From Curtobacterium sp. MCBA15_001 (GTDB taxonomy: Bacteria > Actinomycetota > Actinomycetes > Actinomycetales > Microbacteriaceae), in NCBI RefSeq assembly GCF_001864835.1, contig NZ_MJGI01000007.1, positions 19,640-83,639 of the forward strand: 64,000 nt of DNA. Direction: 5' to 3'. Positions 9,048 through 18,382 of this stretch are shown here, in pieces. Positions within the stretch are counted from its first letter, which is position 1, and every line of letters starts with the position of its first letter. The translations under genes and the position numbers were made by a program. Under the pieces are notes generated by a model. That model searched no databases, was not told where the DNA came from, and saw nothing but the letters and a program-made list of their open reading frames with translations.

Positions 9048-10445
9048 CAACCGGAGCGCGTCGCGGCGGACACGGTCGCGGACCCGCTCCGCGACCAGGC
9101 GCGGACCGCCGTCGCGCAGCAGCCGGGCGAACGTCACGAGGTCGTCCTTCCGGGTCCGGGCGGGCAGCGGCGGCGGGTCCTCGACCATGTTCCAGATCGG
9201 GACCGTGCTGCGCGCCGGCGCCTCGAGGAAGTCGAGGAACGGGCCGAGCACGCGTTCCCAGGTCATCGCCTCGGCGAGCTCCCGCGACGCTGCCGCCCAC
9301 GCCTCGCGCGCCGACGTGTCGCGCGCGGCACGCACGATCGCGGCCGCGAGCGCGTCGACGTCCCCGACCGGGACCGTCAGCCCGTTGCCGTGGCGCTCGA
9401 CGAGGTCCGCGAACACGTCGCCCTCGGTCGTGATGATCGGCAGCCCCGCCCACAGGTAGTCCAGGTTGCGGGTGCGGAAGCTGAAGCGGGTCTCGAGCCC
9501 CGCGGGGTGCGTCGTCACCCCGATGTCCGCCTCGGCGAGGTACCCGGCGCGCTCGTCGTAGGGCACCCACTCCTCGTTGAAGACGACGTGGGTGCCGAGG
9601 ATCCCGAGCTCGCGGGCGAGGGCGACCGCCTGGTCGGGGACCGCGTGTCCGTCCAGCATGGCGTTCGGGTGCACCTTCGCCATGAAGAACAGGCGCAGCT
9701 CCGGGACCTCGTGCCGGGCGACGTCGACCGCCCGGATCAGGGTCATCGGGTCGAACCAGTCGTAGATGCCGCCGCCCCAGACGAGGACGAAGTCGTCCGC
9801 GCCGATGCCCTCGACCGCACCGCGGAGTGCCCCAGGCGTCGGCTCGAAGGCCTGGCCGGTGACCCCGAACGGGGCGATGCGGACCAGGTCGTCGATGACA
9901 CCCGCTGCAGCGCCGTCGGCGCCCGCTGCGGCGCCGTTGACCGGGCGGACCCGGCCGAGCGCGGCGAGCTGACCGATCCACAGGTCGCGCTGCCGGTCGT
10001 TGGCGCAGAGCACCAGGTCCGCGCGGGAGAGCTGGGCGTTGAGCTCCTTGGTGAGCTCGCTGACCACGCGGGTCTCCTGGTCGCGGTCGAAGCCGTGCTG
10101 GCGCCCGAGGAACTCGAGGTGGAACGGGTCGTAGAGGTCCATCACCTGGATCTGCGGGCGGACGGCGAGCCAGGGCATCGTGGCGTAGAAGCCCCCCTGG
10201 AACACGACGACGTCCGACTCGTCGACCAGGGCCTCGGCGTTGTCGCCGCGGAACTCGACCACCCGGAAGCCCTCGCCCTCCCGCGAGACGGACCGGGACG
10301 ACGCGATCGTCACGTGGTGGTTGCGCGCGGTCAGGGCACGGGCGATCTCCCAGGCGCGGATCGCCGGACCGGCGAGCCGTTCGGAGATCGGCTCGCCCAC
10401 GATCAGGAGCACGCGCGCGCGGGCGGGGACACGGGTTGCAGTCAC
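9033..10445 (-). CDS. GT-B glycosyltransferase (GT4-like, 470 aa)
   Basis: The N-terminal Rossmann half starts VLLIVGEPISERLAGPAIRAWEIARALTARNHHVTIAS, with the conserved acceptor-side glycine region. A hinge follows, then the nucleotide-sugar half with VFNEEWVPYDERAGYLAEADIGVTTHPAGLETRFSFRTRNLDYLWAGLPIITTEGD. The latter block is typical of GT4-like proteins in actinobacterial surface polysaccharide loci. An Ala/Gly-rich insert (NGAAAGADGAAAG, about residues 170-182) is unusual. The start is a GTG at 10445; a TACGCT -10 box ends 7 nt upstream and no ribosome site is present, so the mRNA is probably leaderless. The gene is divergent from the GT4 gene at 10522. Confidence 0.85.
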   Translation of the reverse strand: MTATRVPARARVLLIVGEPISERLAGPAIRAWEIARALTARNHHVTIASSRSVSREGEGFRVVEFRGDNAEALVDESDVVVFQGGFYATMPWLAVRPQIQVMDLYDPFHLEFLGRQHGFDRDQETRVVSELTKELNAQLSRADLVLCANDRQRDLWIGQLAALGRVRPVNGAAAGADGAAAGVIDDLVRIAPFGVTGQAFEPTPGALRGAVEGIGADDFVLVWGGGIYDWFDPMTLIRAVDVARHEVPELRLFFMAKVHPNAMLDGHAVPDQAVALARELGILGTHVVFNEEWVPYDERAGYLAEADIGVTTHPAGLETRFSFRTRNLDYLWAGLPIITTEGDVFADLVERHGNGLTVPVGDVDALAAAIVRAARDTSAREAWAAASRELAEAMTWERVLGPFLDFLEAPARSTVPIWNMVEDPPPLPARTRKDDLVTFARLLRDGGPRLVAERVRDRVRRDALRLTGRR

Positions 10446-10452
10446 CTCAGCG

Positions 10453-10458
10453 AGCGTA
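10453..10458 (-). promoter_or_regulatory. -10 box (TACGCT) of leaderless promoter for the GT-B gene
   Basis: TACGCT on the minus strand ends 7 nt before the GTG at 10445; the spacing places the transcript start at or next to the start codon. Confidence 0.5.
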
Positions 10459-10476
10459 GTGGCATCGACGTACCGT

Positions 10477-10482
10477 TATGCT
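10477..10482 (+). promoter_or_regulatory. Candidate -10 box (TATGCT) for the GT4 gene at 10522
   Basis: TATGCT is the only TAnnnT match in the short divergent gap. It would give a ~33-nt leader containing the ribosome site GAGAGGAA before the ATG at 10522. Confidence 0.4.
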
Positions 10483-10521
10483 TGACGCTGCCCTGCCAGC
10501 CGAGAGGAACCGCACAGCTCC

Positions 10522-11643
10522 ATGACCGTTCCAGTGCTCATCGACGGGACCGCGATCCCGGAACGGCTGGGCGGAGTGGGTCGGTACCTCGAGGGGCTGG
10601 TCGCCGGACTGCACGAGCTGGGGACCCCGTTCGCGCTCGTCGTCCGCCGCGAGCACGTCGCGCACTTCCGCGCTCTCGCCCCGTCGGCCCGGATCGCCGT
10701 CGCCCCGGACTGGATCCGGTCGCGACCGCTGCGGTTCGTCTGGGAACAGCTGGGGCTGCCGCTGCTGCGACTCCGCGCCGGCGCGCGGGTGCTGCACTCG
10801 CCGCACTACACGTTCCCACTGCTGGCCCACCGCAGCGTCGTCACCCTGCACGACGCCACCTTCTTCAGCGACCCGGCTGCACACGGCACCCTCAAGCGGC
10901 GGTTCTTCCGTGCGTGGACCCGGGCGGCCCTGGCAACCCGTCGCGTGTGCCTGGTCCCGAGTGCCGCGACCGCCGATGCCCTGCGCGAGCACGTGCACGG
11001 CGTGCGCTCCGGACTCGTGGTCGCCCACCACGGCGTCGACCGGTCGGTGTTCCGCGTCCCGGACGACGCCGAGGTGGACCAGGCGGCAGCGCGGCTCGGC
11101 ATCGACCGCTCCCGCGGGTGGATCGCCTTCCTCGGCACGATCGAGCCGCGCAAGAACGTCGGCCCGCTCGTCGAGGCCTTCCGGCGCCTGCGCCGCGACC
11201 GTCCCGACGCCCCGGACCTGGTGGTCGCCGGGCAGCGCGGCTGGGACCCCGTCGCCGCTGCCGCGCTCGACGCGGTCCGGCCCGGCGACGGCGTGCACGA
11301 GGTCGGCTACCTCCCCCTCGAGACCCTGCCCGGCCTGCTCGGTGGCGCGACCGTGGTCGCCTACCCCAGCTCCGCCGAGGGCTTCGGGCTGCCGGTGCTC
11401 GAAGCGATGGCGACCGGCGCGTGCGTCCTGACCACGGACCGGACGGCCCTGCCCGAGGTGGGCGGCGACGCGGTCGCGTACACCGAGCCCGAGGCCGACG
11501 CCATCGCCGCGGCCCTCCGCGACCTCGTCGACGACGCGGACCGGCGGGCGGGCCTGCGTCGCGCGGCGGTCGACCGTGCGGCGACGTTCACCTGGGCCGC
11601 CACCGCACGCCGGCATCTCGACGCCTTCCGGGGCGTCGCGTGA
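10522..11643 (+). CDS. GT4 family glycosyltransferase (373 aa)
   Basis: Typical GT4 layout: an N-terminal acceptor half (LIDGTAIPERLGGVGRYLEGL, LHSPHYTFPL, VVTLHDATFF) and a C-terminal donor half (FLGTIEPRKNVGPLVEAFRRL, VVAGQRGWD, SSAEGFGLPVLEAMATGACVLTTD), the E-x7-E motif that contacts the nucleotide sugar. It resembles mannosyl/rhamnosyltransferases of surface polysaccharide clusters. Its stop overlaps the next start in a GTGA, so both are co-translated. Donor sugar is not determinable from sequence. Confidence 0.9.
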   Translation: MTVPVLIDGTAIPERLGGVGRYLEGLVAGLHELGTPFALVVRREHVAHFRALAPSARIAVAPDWIRSRPLRFVWEQLGLPLLRLRAGARVLHSPHYTFPLLAHRSVVTLHDATFFSDPAAHGTLKRRFFRAWTRAALATRRVCLVPSAATADALREHVHGVRSGLVVAHHGVDRSVFRVPDDAEVDQAAARLGIDRSRGWIAFLGTIEPRKNVGPLVEAFRRLRRDRPDAPDLVVAGQRGWDPVAAAALDAVRPGDGVHEVGYLPLETLPGLLGGATVVAYPSSAEGFGLPVLEAMATGACVLTTDRTALPEVGGDAVAYTEPEADAIAAALRDLVDDADRRAGLRRAAVDRAATFTWAATARRHLDAFRGVA

Positions 11644-12491
11644 GCCGGGTCGCGGTCGTCACCGTCGCGTACGACTCGGCCGATGCGCTCGACGGGTTCC
11701 TGGCCAGCATCCGCGCGTCCGACGGCTTCGGGGACGCCGAGGTGGTCGTCGTCGACAACGCCTCGTCGGAGCAGGCCGCTGCGCGCGCCGTCGCCGAGCG
11801 CCACGGTGCCGGGTTCGTCGCGTTGACCGAGAACCGCGGGTACGGCGGTGGGATCGCAGCCGGACTCGACCGCGTGTCGAGCGCGCCCGAGTACGTGCTC
11901 GTGTCGAACCCCGACGTCGCGGTCGGTGCGGGAGCGATCCGCGCACTCGTCGAAGCCGCCGACAGGACGCCGGTCGGGGCCGTCTTCGGTCCGCGCATCC
12001 TCGACGCCGACGGCCAGGTGTACCCGTCGGCGCGGAACGTCCCGTCGCTCCGGACCGGCATCGGGCACGCCGCGTTCGGCCGGATGTGGCCGAGCAACCC
12101 GTGGTCGCTGCGGTACAAGGCCGAGCGGGACACCGACCGGGAACGCGACGCCGGGTGGTTGTCGGGCGCGTGCCTGCTCGTCCGCCGTGACCGCTTCGTC
12201 GCCCTGGGCGGGTTCGACGAGGACTACTTCATGTACTTCGAGGACGTCGACCTCGGCGCCCGGGTGACCGCCGCCGGCTGGGCGAACCGCTACGTCCCGA
12301 GCGCCGTCGTCACCCACACCGGCGCACACTCGACCGCACGGAACGTGAAACGCATGGAGCGGGAGCACCACCGCAGCGCGTACCGGTTCCTGTCCCGCCG
12401 GTACCGCGCGTGGTGGCTCGCACCGCTCCGGCTGGTGCTCCGGGTGGGACTCGCCGCACGCGCGCGCTGGGTCACCCGCTCGCAGCGCTGA
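11640..12491 (+). CDS. GT2 family glycosyltransferase (WbbL-like rhamnosyltransferase, 283 aa)
   Basis: A GT-A domain opens VAVVTVAYDSADALDGFL, VVVDNASSE, ENRGYGGGI, metal motif SNPDVAV, and ends WLSGACLLVRRDRFVALGGFDEDYFMYFEDVDLGARVTAAGW, the block shared with WbbL-type dTDP-Rha transferases. The GTG start at 11640 overlaps the previous stop. Rhamnosyl transfer is inferred from this similarity and the rmlA/rmlC genes just downstream on the other strand. The C-terminus is basic. Confidence 0.88.
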   Translation: MSRVAVVTVAYDSADALDGFLASIRASDGFGDAEVVVVDNASSEQAAARAVAERHGAGFVALTENRGYGGGIAAGLDRVSSAPEYVLVSNPDVAVGAGAIRALVEAADRTPVGAVFGPRILDADGQVYPSARNVPSLRTGIGHAAFGRMWPSNPWSLRYKAERDTDRERDAGWLSGACLLVRRDRFVALGGFDEDYFMYFEDVDLGARVTAAGWANRYVPSAVVTHTGAHSTARNVKRMEREHHRSAYRFLSRRYRAWWLAPLRLVLRVGLAARARWVTRSQR

Positions 12492-12512
12492 CGCCGGTCA
12501 CGACGCAGGACG

Positions 12513-12551
12513 CGACGACGCCCCGGTCTCGTGGAGGCCGGGGCGTCGTCG
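12513..12551. terminator. Bidirectional terminator between convergent genes
   Basis: Perfect 14-bp arms CGACGACGCCCCGG (12513-12526) and its complement (12538-12551) enclose an 11-nt loop. It sits between the plus-strand glycosyltransferase ending at 12491 and rmlA ending at 12581 on the minus strand, so it can serve both. Confidence 0.8.
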
Positions 12552-12580
12552 TGCTTGCTGGTCGTCGTCCTGCGTGCTGC

Positions 12581-13444
12581 TTACTTGCCGAGCAGGCGCT
12601 GCAGGTAGACGCCGTAGCCGCTCTTGACCAGCGGTGCGGCGAGCGCAGCCAGAGCCGTGTCGTCGATCCAGCCGTTGCGCCAGGCGATCTCCTCGATGCA
12701 GCCGATCTTGCTGCCCTGACGGTCCTCGATGACCTTGACGTACTCGGACGCCTGCATCATCGACTCGAACGTGCCGGTGTCGAGCCACGCGGTGCCGCGG
12801 TCGAGGACCTGCACGCTCAGCGCGCCGTCGTCCAGGTACCGCTCGTTCACCGTGGAGATCTCGAGCTCACCGCGCGCGCTCGGTTGGATCGTCTTGGCGA
12901 TCTCGACGACGCGGTTGTCGTAGAAGTACAGCCCGGGGACCGCGTAGTCCGACTTCGGCTGCTGCGGCTTCTCCTCGATGGACAGCGCGCGGAACTCGTC
13001 GTCGAACTCCACCACGCCGTACGCCTTCGGGTCGGCGACCTGGTACGCGAAGATCGTCGCGCCGACGACGTCGGTGTTGTTCTTCAGGCTCGAGCCGAGG
13101 CCGGTGCCGTGGAAGATGTTGTCCCCGAGGACCAGGGCGACGCTGTCGTCGCCGATGAAGTCCTCGCCGATGACGAACGCCTGGGCCAGGCCGTCCGGGC
13201 TCGGCTGCACGGCGTACTGGATGTCCATGCCGAGGCTGGACCCGTCGCCGAGGAGCGCCTTGAACTGCTCGTTGTACTCCGGCGTCGTGATCACGAGGAC
13301 CTCGCGGATGCCGGCCATCATGAGGGTCGACAGCGGGTAGTAGACCATCGGCTTGTCGTAGATCGGCATGAGCTGCTTGCTGATGCCCTTGGTGATCGGC
13401 CAGAGCCGGCTGCCGGACCCCCCGGCGAGGATGATGCCCTTCAC
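12581..13444 (-). CDS. rmlA: Glucose-1-phosphate thymidylyltransferase RmlA (287 aa)
   Basis: First step of dTDP-L-rhamnose synthesis: glucose-1-phosphate plus dTTP gives dTDP-glucose. The N-terminal [17 protein letters not shown] holds the GxGxR signature, followed by [21 protein letters not shown] and LGDNIFHG, and later EEKP and GTAWLDTGT. Length is that of RmlA enzymes. The start is a GTG at 13444 with GAGGAG about 7 nt upstream, overlapping the rmlC stop (GTGA), so rmlC and rmlA form a translationally coupled pair. rmlB and rmlD are 5 kb away on the plus strand. Confidence 0.97.
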   Translation of the reverse strand: MKGIILAGGSGSRLWPITKGISKQLMPIYDKPMVYYPLSTLMMAGIREVLVITTPEYNEQFKALLGDGSSLGMDIQYAVQPSPDGLAQAFVIGEDFIGDDSVALVLGDNIFHGTGLGSSLKNNTDVVGATIFAYQVADPKAYGVVEFDDEFRALSIEEKPQQPKSDYAVPGLYFYDNRVVEIAKTIQPSARGELEISTVNERYLDDGALSVQVLDRGTAWLDTGTFESMMQASEYVKVIEDRQGSKIGCIEEIAWRNGWIDDTALAALAAPLVKSGYGVYLQRLLGK

Positions 13445-14049
13445 TTGATGCTCCTCAGCGACTCCGTGTACGCGATGCACTCCTCGTACGTCGGCAGCAG
13501 ACCGAGCTCCGCGGCCTGCTCGAGCGTCGGTGCGCTGGTGTCCTTGTCGGACAGCACCGGCTCGCCGAGGTCGCTCGGCAGTTCGAGCCCGACCGTCGGG
13601 TCGAGGATGCTGATCCCCTTCTCGCGCTCGGGGTCGTAGTGGGCGCTGACGAGGTAGTTCACGGTCGACTGGTCCTCGAGCGCGACGATCGCGTGCCCGA
13701 GCCCCTCGGACAGGTAGACGGCCTTGCGGTCGACGTCGTCGATGCGCACCGAGTCCCACTGCCCGAACGTCGGCGACCCGACGCGGATGTCGACGATGTA
13801 GTCGATGAACGCGCCCCGGACGGCGGTGACGTACTTCGCCTGGCTCGGCGCGACGAGCGCGTAGTGGATCCCACGCGCGACGCCGCGCGACGAGATCGAC
13901 ATGTTGACCTGGCGGAGGTCGAGCGGGTGTCCGACCGTCGCTTCGAGCACGTCGGCGCGGTAGGCCTCGAGGAAGGCTCCTCGTGCGTCGCCGTGCTGGA
14001 CGGGGGTGAACTCCCACGCGCCTTGGATCTTCAGTTCGCGGATCTGCAC
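13441..14049 (-). CDS. rmlC: dTDP-4-dehydrorhamnose 3,5-epimerase RmlC (202 aa)
   Basis: Third step of dTDP-rhamnose synthesis, a cupin-fold epimerase. RGVARGIHY contains the catalytic His (H62); [13 protein letters not shown] and [12 protein letters not shown] hold the conserved Tyr residues of the active site. The C-terminal ~25 residues ([24 protein letters not shown]) are the usual helical tail. The GTG start at 14049 has no ribosome site but lies 6 nt after a TAGGCT -10 box, so the mRNA is probably leaderless. Confidence 0.96.
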   Translation of the reverse strand: MQIRELKIQGAWEFTPVQHGDARGAFLEAYRADVLEATVGHPLDLRQVNMSISSRGVARGIHYALVAPSQAKYVTAVRGAFIDYIVDIRVGSPTFGQWDSVRIDDVDRKAVYLSEGLGHAIVALEDQSTVNYLVSAHYDPEREKGISILDPTVGLELPSDLGEPVLSDKDTSAPTLEQAAELGLLPTYEECIAYTESLRSIK

Positions 14050-14055
14050 CGTGGA

Positions 14056-14061
14056 AGCCTA
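14056..14061 (-). promoter_or_regulatory. -10 box (TAGGCT) of leaderless rmlCA promoter
   Basis: TAGGCT on the minus strand ends 6 nt before the rmlC GTG. A second TAGGCT on the plus strand at 14089 forms a divergent pair. Confidence 0.65.
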
Positions 14062-14088
14062 GCAAAGCGCACCAGACGCGTCCCCGTT

Positions 14089-14094
14089 TAGGCT
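14089..14094 (+). promoter_or_regulatory. -10 box (TAGGCT) for the glycosyltransferase operon at 14175
   Basis: A plus-strand TAGGCT identical to the divergent rmlC box. It implies a leader of about 75 nt before the GTG at 14175. Confidence 0.5.
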
Positions 14095-14174
14095 GGACCC
14101 CTCCCGAACCGCCTCGCTCGCAGCGCGACCCCGCGCGCAGTGCCCCGACGACCAGATCGAGACGCCCCGACATC

Positions 14175-15116
14175 GTGAAGCTCTTCATCCAGATCCCGTG
14201 CCTCAACGAGGAGCAGACGCTCCCCGACGTGCTCGACTCGATCCCGACGTCGATCCCCGGCGTGGACGAGATCGAGGTGTTGGTCATCGACGACGGGTCG
14301 ACCGACCGGACCGTCGAGGTCGCACGCGCGCACGGCGTCCAGCACGTCGTCCGGCACACCACGAACATGGGGCTCGCCCGGTCCTTCCGGGACGGCGTCG
14401 ACTACGCGCTGCTGCACGGGGCGGACATCGTGGTGAACACGGACGGCGACAACCAGTACCCCCAGGCGCAGATCACCGAACTCGTGCAACCGATCCTGCG
14501 CGCCGAGGCCGAGATCGTCATCGGCGACCGCCAGACGCGCACGATCGAGCACTTCTCGGCGTTCAAGAAGCTGATGCAGCGCTTCGGGTCCTGGGTCGCC
14601 AGCCGCGCCGCCGGTCTCGACCTGCCCGACGCCGCCAGCGGCTTCCGGGCGTACTCGAAGTACGCGCTCATCCGGCTCAACATCGTGACGCGCTTCAGCT
14701 ACTGCATGGAGACGATCGTGCAGGCCGGCTACAAGCGCATCGCGATCGCCAGCATCCCGATCTCGACGAACGCCAAGACCCGCGAGTCCCGCCTGTTCCG
14801 CAACGTGTGGCAGCACATCTTCGAGTCCGGCTCGGCGATCGCACGCGTCTACCTGATGTACCGCCCGATGGCGCTGTTCGCGTCGGTGAGCGCGGTGCTG
14901 GCTGCCTGCGGGATGGTCCCGTTCGTGCGGTACCTGGTCCTGCTCGCGACCGACTCGGGCGGCAACCACGTGCAGTCCCTGCTGCTCGGCATCGTCCTCG
15001 TCATCACCGCGGTCCTGTCGATCACGATCGGTGTCGTGGCCGACCTCACCCGGCTGAACCGCACCCTCGCCGAGGAGCAGCTCGACCTGCAGAAGCTCGC
15101 ACGGTATGGCGACTGA
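14175..15116 (+). CDS. GT2 polyprenyl-phosphate sugar transferase (DPM1-like, 313 aa)
   Basis: A cytoplasmic GT-A domain ([51 protein letters not shown], metal motif NTDGDNQY) is followed by two C-terminal membrane helices ([25 protein letters not shown] and [23 protein letters not shown]). This is the layout of enzymes that load a sugar onto undecaprenyl or dolichyl phosphate. The lipid-linked sugar could feed the DUF2142/GT-C-like proteins encoded next: the following gene starts 11 nt before this stop. Start is GTG at 14175. Confidence 0.88.
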   Translation: MKLFIQIPCLNEEQTLPDVLDSIPTSIPGVDEIEVLVIDDGSTDRTVEVARAHGVQHVVRHTTNMGLARSFRDGVDYALLHGADIVVNTDGDNQYPQAQITELVQPILRAEAEIVIGDRQTRTIEHFSAFKKLMQRFGSWVASRAAGLDLPDAASGFRAYSKYALIRLNIVTRFSYCMETIVQAGYKRIAIASIPISTNAKTRESRLFRNVWQHIFESGSAIARVYLMYRPMALFASVSAVLAACGMVPFVRYLVLLATDSGGNHVQSLLLGIVLVITAVLSITIGVVADLTRLNRTLAEEQLDLQKLARYGD

Positions 15117-16689
15117 GCCCCCGGTCGCACCGAGCCACCGCGAGCGCCTCGTCGTCCTCGTGGTGACCGCCGCGTTCGGCGTGCTCCTGGTGCTCTGGGC
15201 GGCGCTCGTCCCGGCGTTCCAGGCGCCCGACGAACGCGCGCACTTCGACGCGGCGGTGCACGTCGCGATCGGGGACGGCTGGCCTGCCCCGGGCGACCTC
15301 CACCTGCTCCGCGCGGTCGACCGGGCCGAGCCGGGCACCACGGAGTCGATGGGCGCGTTGCTCGACGCCTCCGACGCGGGCGAGGTCGACACCGTCGACC
15401 AGATGACGCAGCACCCGTCGACCTACTACACGGTGGCCGCCGGGGTGCTGCACCTGGTCGACTTCGGAGCGCACCGACCGGCCGTTGACGTGCTGGCGCT
15501 CCGGTTGCTCAGCGCGCTGTTCGTCCTCCCGCTGCCCGCGCTGGCGTGGGCCACCGTCCGACGGGTGACGGCGAGTCCCCGCGCGGCCGTGGTCGGGGCG
15601 TTCGCCGTGCTCGCGGTCCCGGAACTGGCGTCGATCGGCGCATCGGTGTCGAACGACGCCCCGGTCATGCTCTTCGGTGCCACCACGGTCTGGCTGGCCA
15701 CCCGGGTGCTGACCGGCGACGCCAGGACCAGGACCGCCGTCGCCCTCGGCCTGTCCCTCGGGATCGCGATCCTCTGGAAGGGGACGGCGTTGCCGCTCAT
15801 CCCGTTCGTCGGGGTCGCCGTCGCGCTGTCGGTCGGAGCGCCGCACCGGAGGACCCTCGGGGCCCGGCTGCTCCGGACGCTCTGGGTCCTGGCGATCGCC
15901 GCGGTGGTCGGGGCGTGGTGGTGGCTCCGGAACCTGCTGGTCTTCCACACGCTGCAGCCGGACGGCTACGCCGCACTCCGTCCACCACAGGCGTTCCCCG
16001 CCGGGACCGGCCCCGACCCGGTGTCGTTCGCGACGGTCTCCTGGAGCACGATCGCACGCACGTTCTGGGGCAGCTTCGGCGGCGGGGCGCAGTGGGTCCT
16101 CTCCCCCGTGGTCTACGAGACCGCGACCGTGCTCGGGCTCGGCGCAGTGCTCGTGTGGGGCTTCCGCCGGCAGCCCGGACTCGCGACTGCGGTGTCGCTC
16201 GCCGTCCTGCCCCTCACCGTGTTCGTGTTCCAGACGGCGACCACCTGGAACAGCTACCTGTCGACGACCTTCGTCGGCGGCACGCAGGGGCGCTACTACT
16301 TCCCCGCGATGGTCGCGTTCATCGCCCTGAGCGCGATCGCCTGGCGACGGGCACTCGACGCGACCGCCGATCGGCGGCGGTTCGCCACGACCGTCAGTGC
16401 GATCGGCGGTGCGCTCGCTCTGTACGGCCCCTTCGTCGCCTACACGTCGTTCGCCGAGGTCGCGCGCACCCAGGTCACGCCGGGCGGTCTCGAGACGCTG
16501 GCGGCGTCCACCCCGGTCCCGGTCGCGGCGGTCGTTGCTGCCTGGGTTCTCGCACTCGCGCTGACCGTCGCCGCGGTCGTGCTGTCACGTCGGGTCCCGG
16601 GCAGCGCTGCCCTGCGCAGACCGGCCGACACCCGGGCCGACGCCGAGCCGGTGACCGGACCCGTGAGCCAGCCGGAGGCGCGCGCATGA
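15106..16689 (+). CDS. DUF2142/GT-C-like polytopic membrane protein 1 (527 aa)
   Basis: About ten to twelve membrane segments. Just after the first helix lies PAFQAPDERAHFDAAVHVA: the acidic PDE motif in the first extracellular loop, as in GT-C glycosyltransferases and DUF2142 proteins. MTQHPSTYYTVAAG and FVGGTQGRYYFPAMVAF are further family-type blocks. The start overlaps the upstream DPM1-like gene by 11 nt and the stop overlaps the next gene (ATGA), so loading enzyme and membrane proteins are coupled. I infer transfer of a lipid-phosphate sugar onto the outer-face polymer. Confidence 0.78.
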   Translation: MATEPPVAPSHRERLVVLVVTAAFGVLLVLWAALVPAFQAPDERAHFDAAVHVAIGDGWPAPGDLHLLRAVDRAEPGTTESMGALLDASDAGEVDTVDQMTQHPSTYYTVAAGVLHLVDFGAHRPAVDVLALRLLSALFVLPLPALAWATVRRVTASPRAAVVGAFAVLAVPELASIGASVSNDAPVMLFGATTVWLATRVLTGDARTRTAVALGLSLGIAILWKGTALPLIPFVGVAVALSVGAPHRRTLGARLLRTLWVLAIAAVVGAWWWLRNLLVFHTLQPDGYAALRPPQAFPAGTGPDPVSFATVSWSTIARTFWGSFGGGAQWVLSPVVYETATVLGLGAVLVWGFRRQPGLATAVSLAVLPLTVFVFQTATTWNSYLSTTFVGGTQGRYYFPAMVAFIALSAIAWRRALDATADRRRFATTVSAIGGALALYGPFVAYTSFAEVARTQVTPGGLETLAASTPVPVAAVVAAWVLALALTVAAVVLSRRVPGSAALRRPADTRADAEPVTGPVSQPEARA

Positions 16690-18371
16690 GCGGCCTCCCC
16701 CATGCAGCACGCCCGACGCGTGCCGAGGTCCTGGCGATCGCCGGGATCACCGCGACGTTCGTCCTGCTCCTCGCCACCTGGGCGTACCTCGACCCACCGC
16801 TGCGCGGTCCGGACGAGGCCGCGAACGTCGACGCGGTCCTGCACCTGCTGGCAGGACGACCGTGGCCGGCGACCGGTCACCTGCACTTCTTCCAGGGGGT
16901 GCTGGCGCAGGACGTCGCCGCGCAGCTGCCGCCGGTGGCGCAGCGAGGCTCGGTCGCCGCCCTCGTCGGGGACGGCTCCGAGAACGCGCTGCAGAACCCG
17001 ATGTCGCAACACCCGCCGACCTTCTTCCTGGTGCAGGCGGCCATCGCGCTCGCGCTCGACGCCGGGCCCAGGCGCTGGGACCACGTGGTCCTCGTGATGC
17101 GATTGGTCGACGTCCTGGCGATGGCTCCGCTGCCGGTGCTCGTGTGGGCGTCGGTCCGGCGCGTCACCCGGTCGCCACGGCTCGCCGTCGCCGCTGCCAC
17201 GGTCCTGCTCGCGGTGCCGCAGGTCGCCCAGCTCGGGTCGACGGTCTCCGTCTGGGTGCCCGTCATCACCGCCGGAGCGCTCGCCACCTGGCTCGGACTC
17301 CGCGTGCTCACCGGCGACCGGTCCTGGCTGACGGTGCTGGCGCTCGGCGGCGCGGTGGCGGTCGGGACGGCCGTGATGGCGGGCGGGTTCCTCGCGGTGC
17401 CGTTCGCCGTGGTGGCGGTCCTCGCCGCCCGACACGACACGGAGTCCGCGGCGCCGGTGTCGTCCCGACGGGGCCTGGTCGTCCGGGTCTGCCGCGCGCT
17501 GGTGGTGCTGGCCGTCCCCGCGGTCACGACCGGCTGGTGGTACGCCCGGCAGTTCCTCCGGACGGGCTCGCCGCAGCCCGATCCGTACGCCCCCGTGCAC
17601 GAGCACTGGGCGGCGGGCGAGGGACCGGACGTGGTCCAGTTCGTGGGCGCGTTCTGGAACGGCATGTCGGACTCGTTCCTGGGGCTGCTCGGGCGGTACC
17701 AGTGGCCCCTCTCGCCGGTCGTCGTCGACACCGCCACGGTCGTCGCCCTCACCGCACTCGTCTGGGCCGCGACCAGTCGGCGGGTCGACCGTCGCACGAT
17801 GCTCCTCGTCGCCGCGTTCCCCGTGACCGTCCTGGTCGTCGTCGTGGCTCGGGACTGGGCGAGCTACGTCGGGCACGTCGGCATCACCGTGGTGCAGGGC
17901 CGGTTCCTGTTCCCGGCGATGGCCGCCCTGTTGGCCATGCTGGCCCTCGCGTGGCAGGGCCTCGTCGTCCGCCACACGGTCCGGGTCCGCCTGACCCGTG
18001 CCGTCCTGCTGGTCGCACCGCTCATCGCCGTCGGGGCGCTGGGGCTGCTGTACTCGGGCTCGTTCGAGGGCCTCGTGTTCCGGGTCTCCGCCGCGGGCCG
18101 GCAGGCGCTCTGGACCTCGCTGCCGTCCGGGCGCGGGCCACTCGTGGCGCTCGTGGGCCTCCTGGCCGTCGTCGGGCTCGCGACGGTGGTCGCCCTGTGG
18201 CGCTGGTTCGGCCGTCCCGGTGCGGACGCGACCGCGCACGCGACCCCGGACGAGACCACCCCGACCGCGCACGCGACCTCCGAGTCCGCTCCGACCGCGC
18301 ACACCACCCCCGAGCTCGCTCCGCCGAGCGCGCCCGCTAGACTGCCCGCCGACCGTCGACCCCCTCACTGA
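16686..18371 (+). CDS. DUF2142/GT-C-like polytopic membrane protein 2 (561 aa)
   Basis: A paralogue of the preceding protein with the same blocks: PPLRGPDEAANVDAVLHLL after the first helix, MSQHPPTFFLVQAA, WWYARQFLRTGSPQPDPYAP, VVQGRFLFPAMAALLA. About eleven membrane segments. The C-terminus is a ~45-residue low-complexity tail made of Thr/His/Ala/Pro repeats (TAHATPDETTP, TAHATSESAP, TAHTTPELAP) that the first paralogue lacks. The ATG at 16686 overlaps the previous stop (ATGA). Confidence 0.78.
   Translation: MSGLPHAARPTRAEVLAIAGITATFVLLLATWAYLDPPLRGPDEAANVDAVLHLLAGRPWPATGHLHFFQGVLAQDVAAQLPPVAQRGSVAALVGDGSENALQNPMSQHPPTFFLVQAAIALALDAGPRRWDHVVLVMRLVDVLAMAPLPVLVWASVRRVTRSPRLAVAAATVLLAVPQVAQLGSTVSVWVPVITAGALATWLGLRVLTGDRSWLTVLALGGAVAVGTAVMAGGFLAVPFAVVAVLAARHDTESAAPVSSRRGLVVRVCRALVVLAVPAVTTGWWYARQFLRTGSPQPDPYAPVHEHWAAGEGPDVVQFVGAFWNGMSDSFLGLLGRYQWPLSPVVVDTATVVALTALVWAATSRRVDRRTMLLVAAFPVTVLVVVVARDWASYVGHVGITVVQGRFLFPAMAALLAMLALAWQGLVVRHTVRVRLTRAVLLVAPLIAVGALGLLYSGSFEGLVFRVSAAGRQALWTSLPSGRGPLVALVGLLAVVGLATVVALWRWFGRPGADATAHATPDETTPTAHATSESAPTAHTTPELAPPSAPARLPADRRPPH
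18338..18343 (+). promoter_or_regulatory. Candidate internal -10 box (TAGACT) before rmlB
   Basis: A TAnnnT match inside the 3' end of the preceding gene, 39 nt upstream of the rmlB GTG; it could let rmlBD be transcribed apart from the upstream operon. Confidence 0.35.
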
Positions 18372-18382
18372 AGGAACCACGC

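Noticed and set aside
9015..11639. Long N-terminal extension in frame with the GT2 gene at 11640
   Set aside because: It runs antisense to one glycosyltransferase and out of frame through another; the GTGA overlap start explains the gene.
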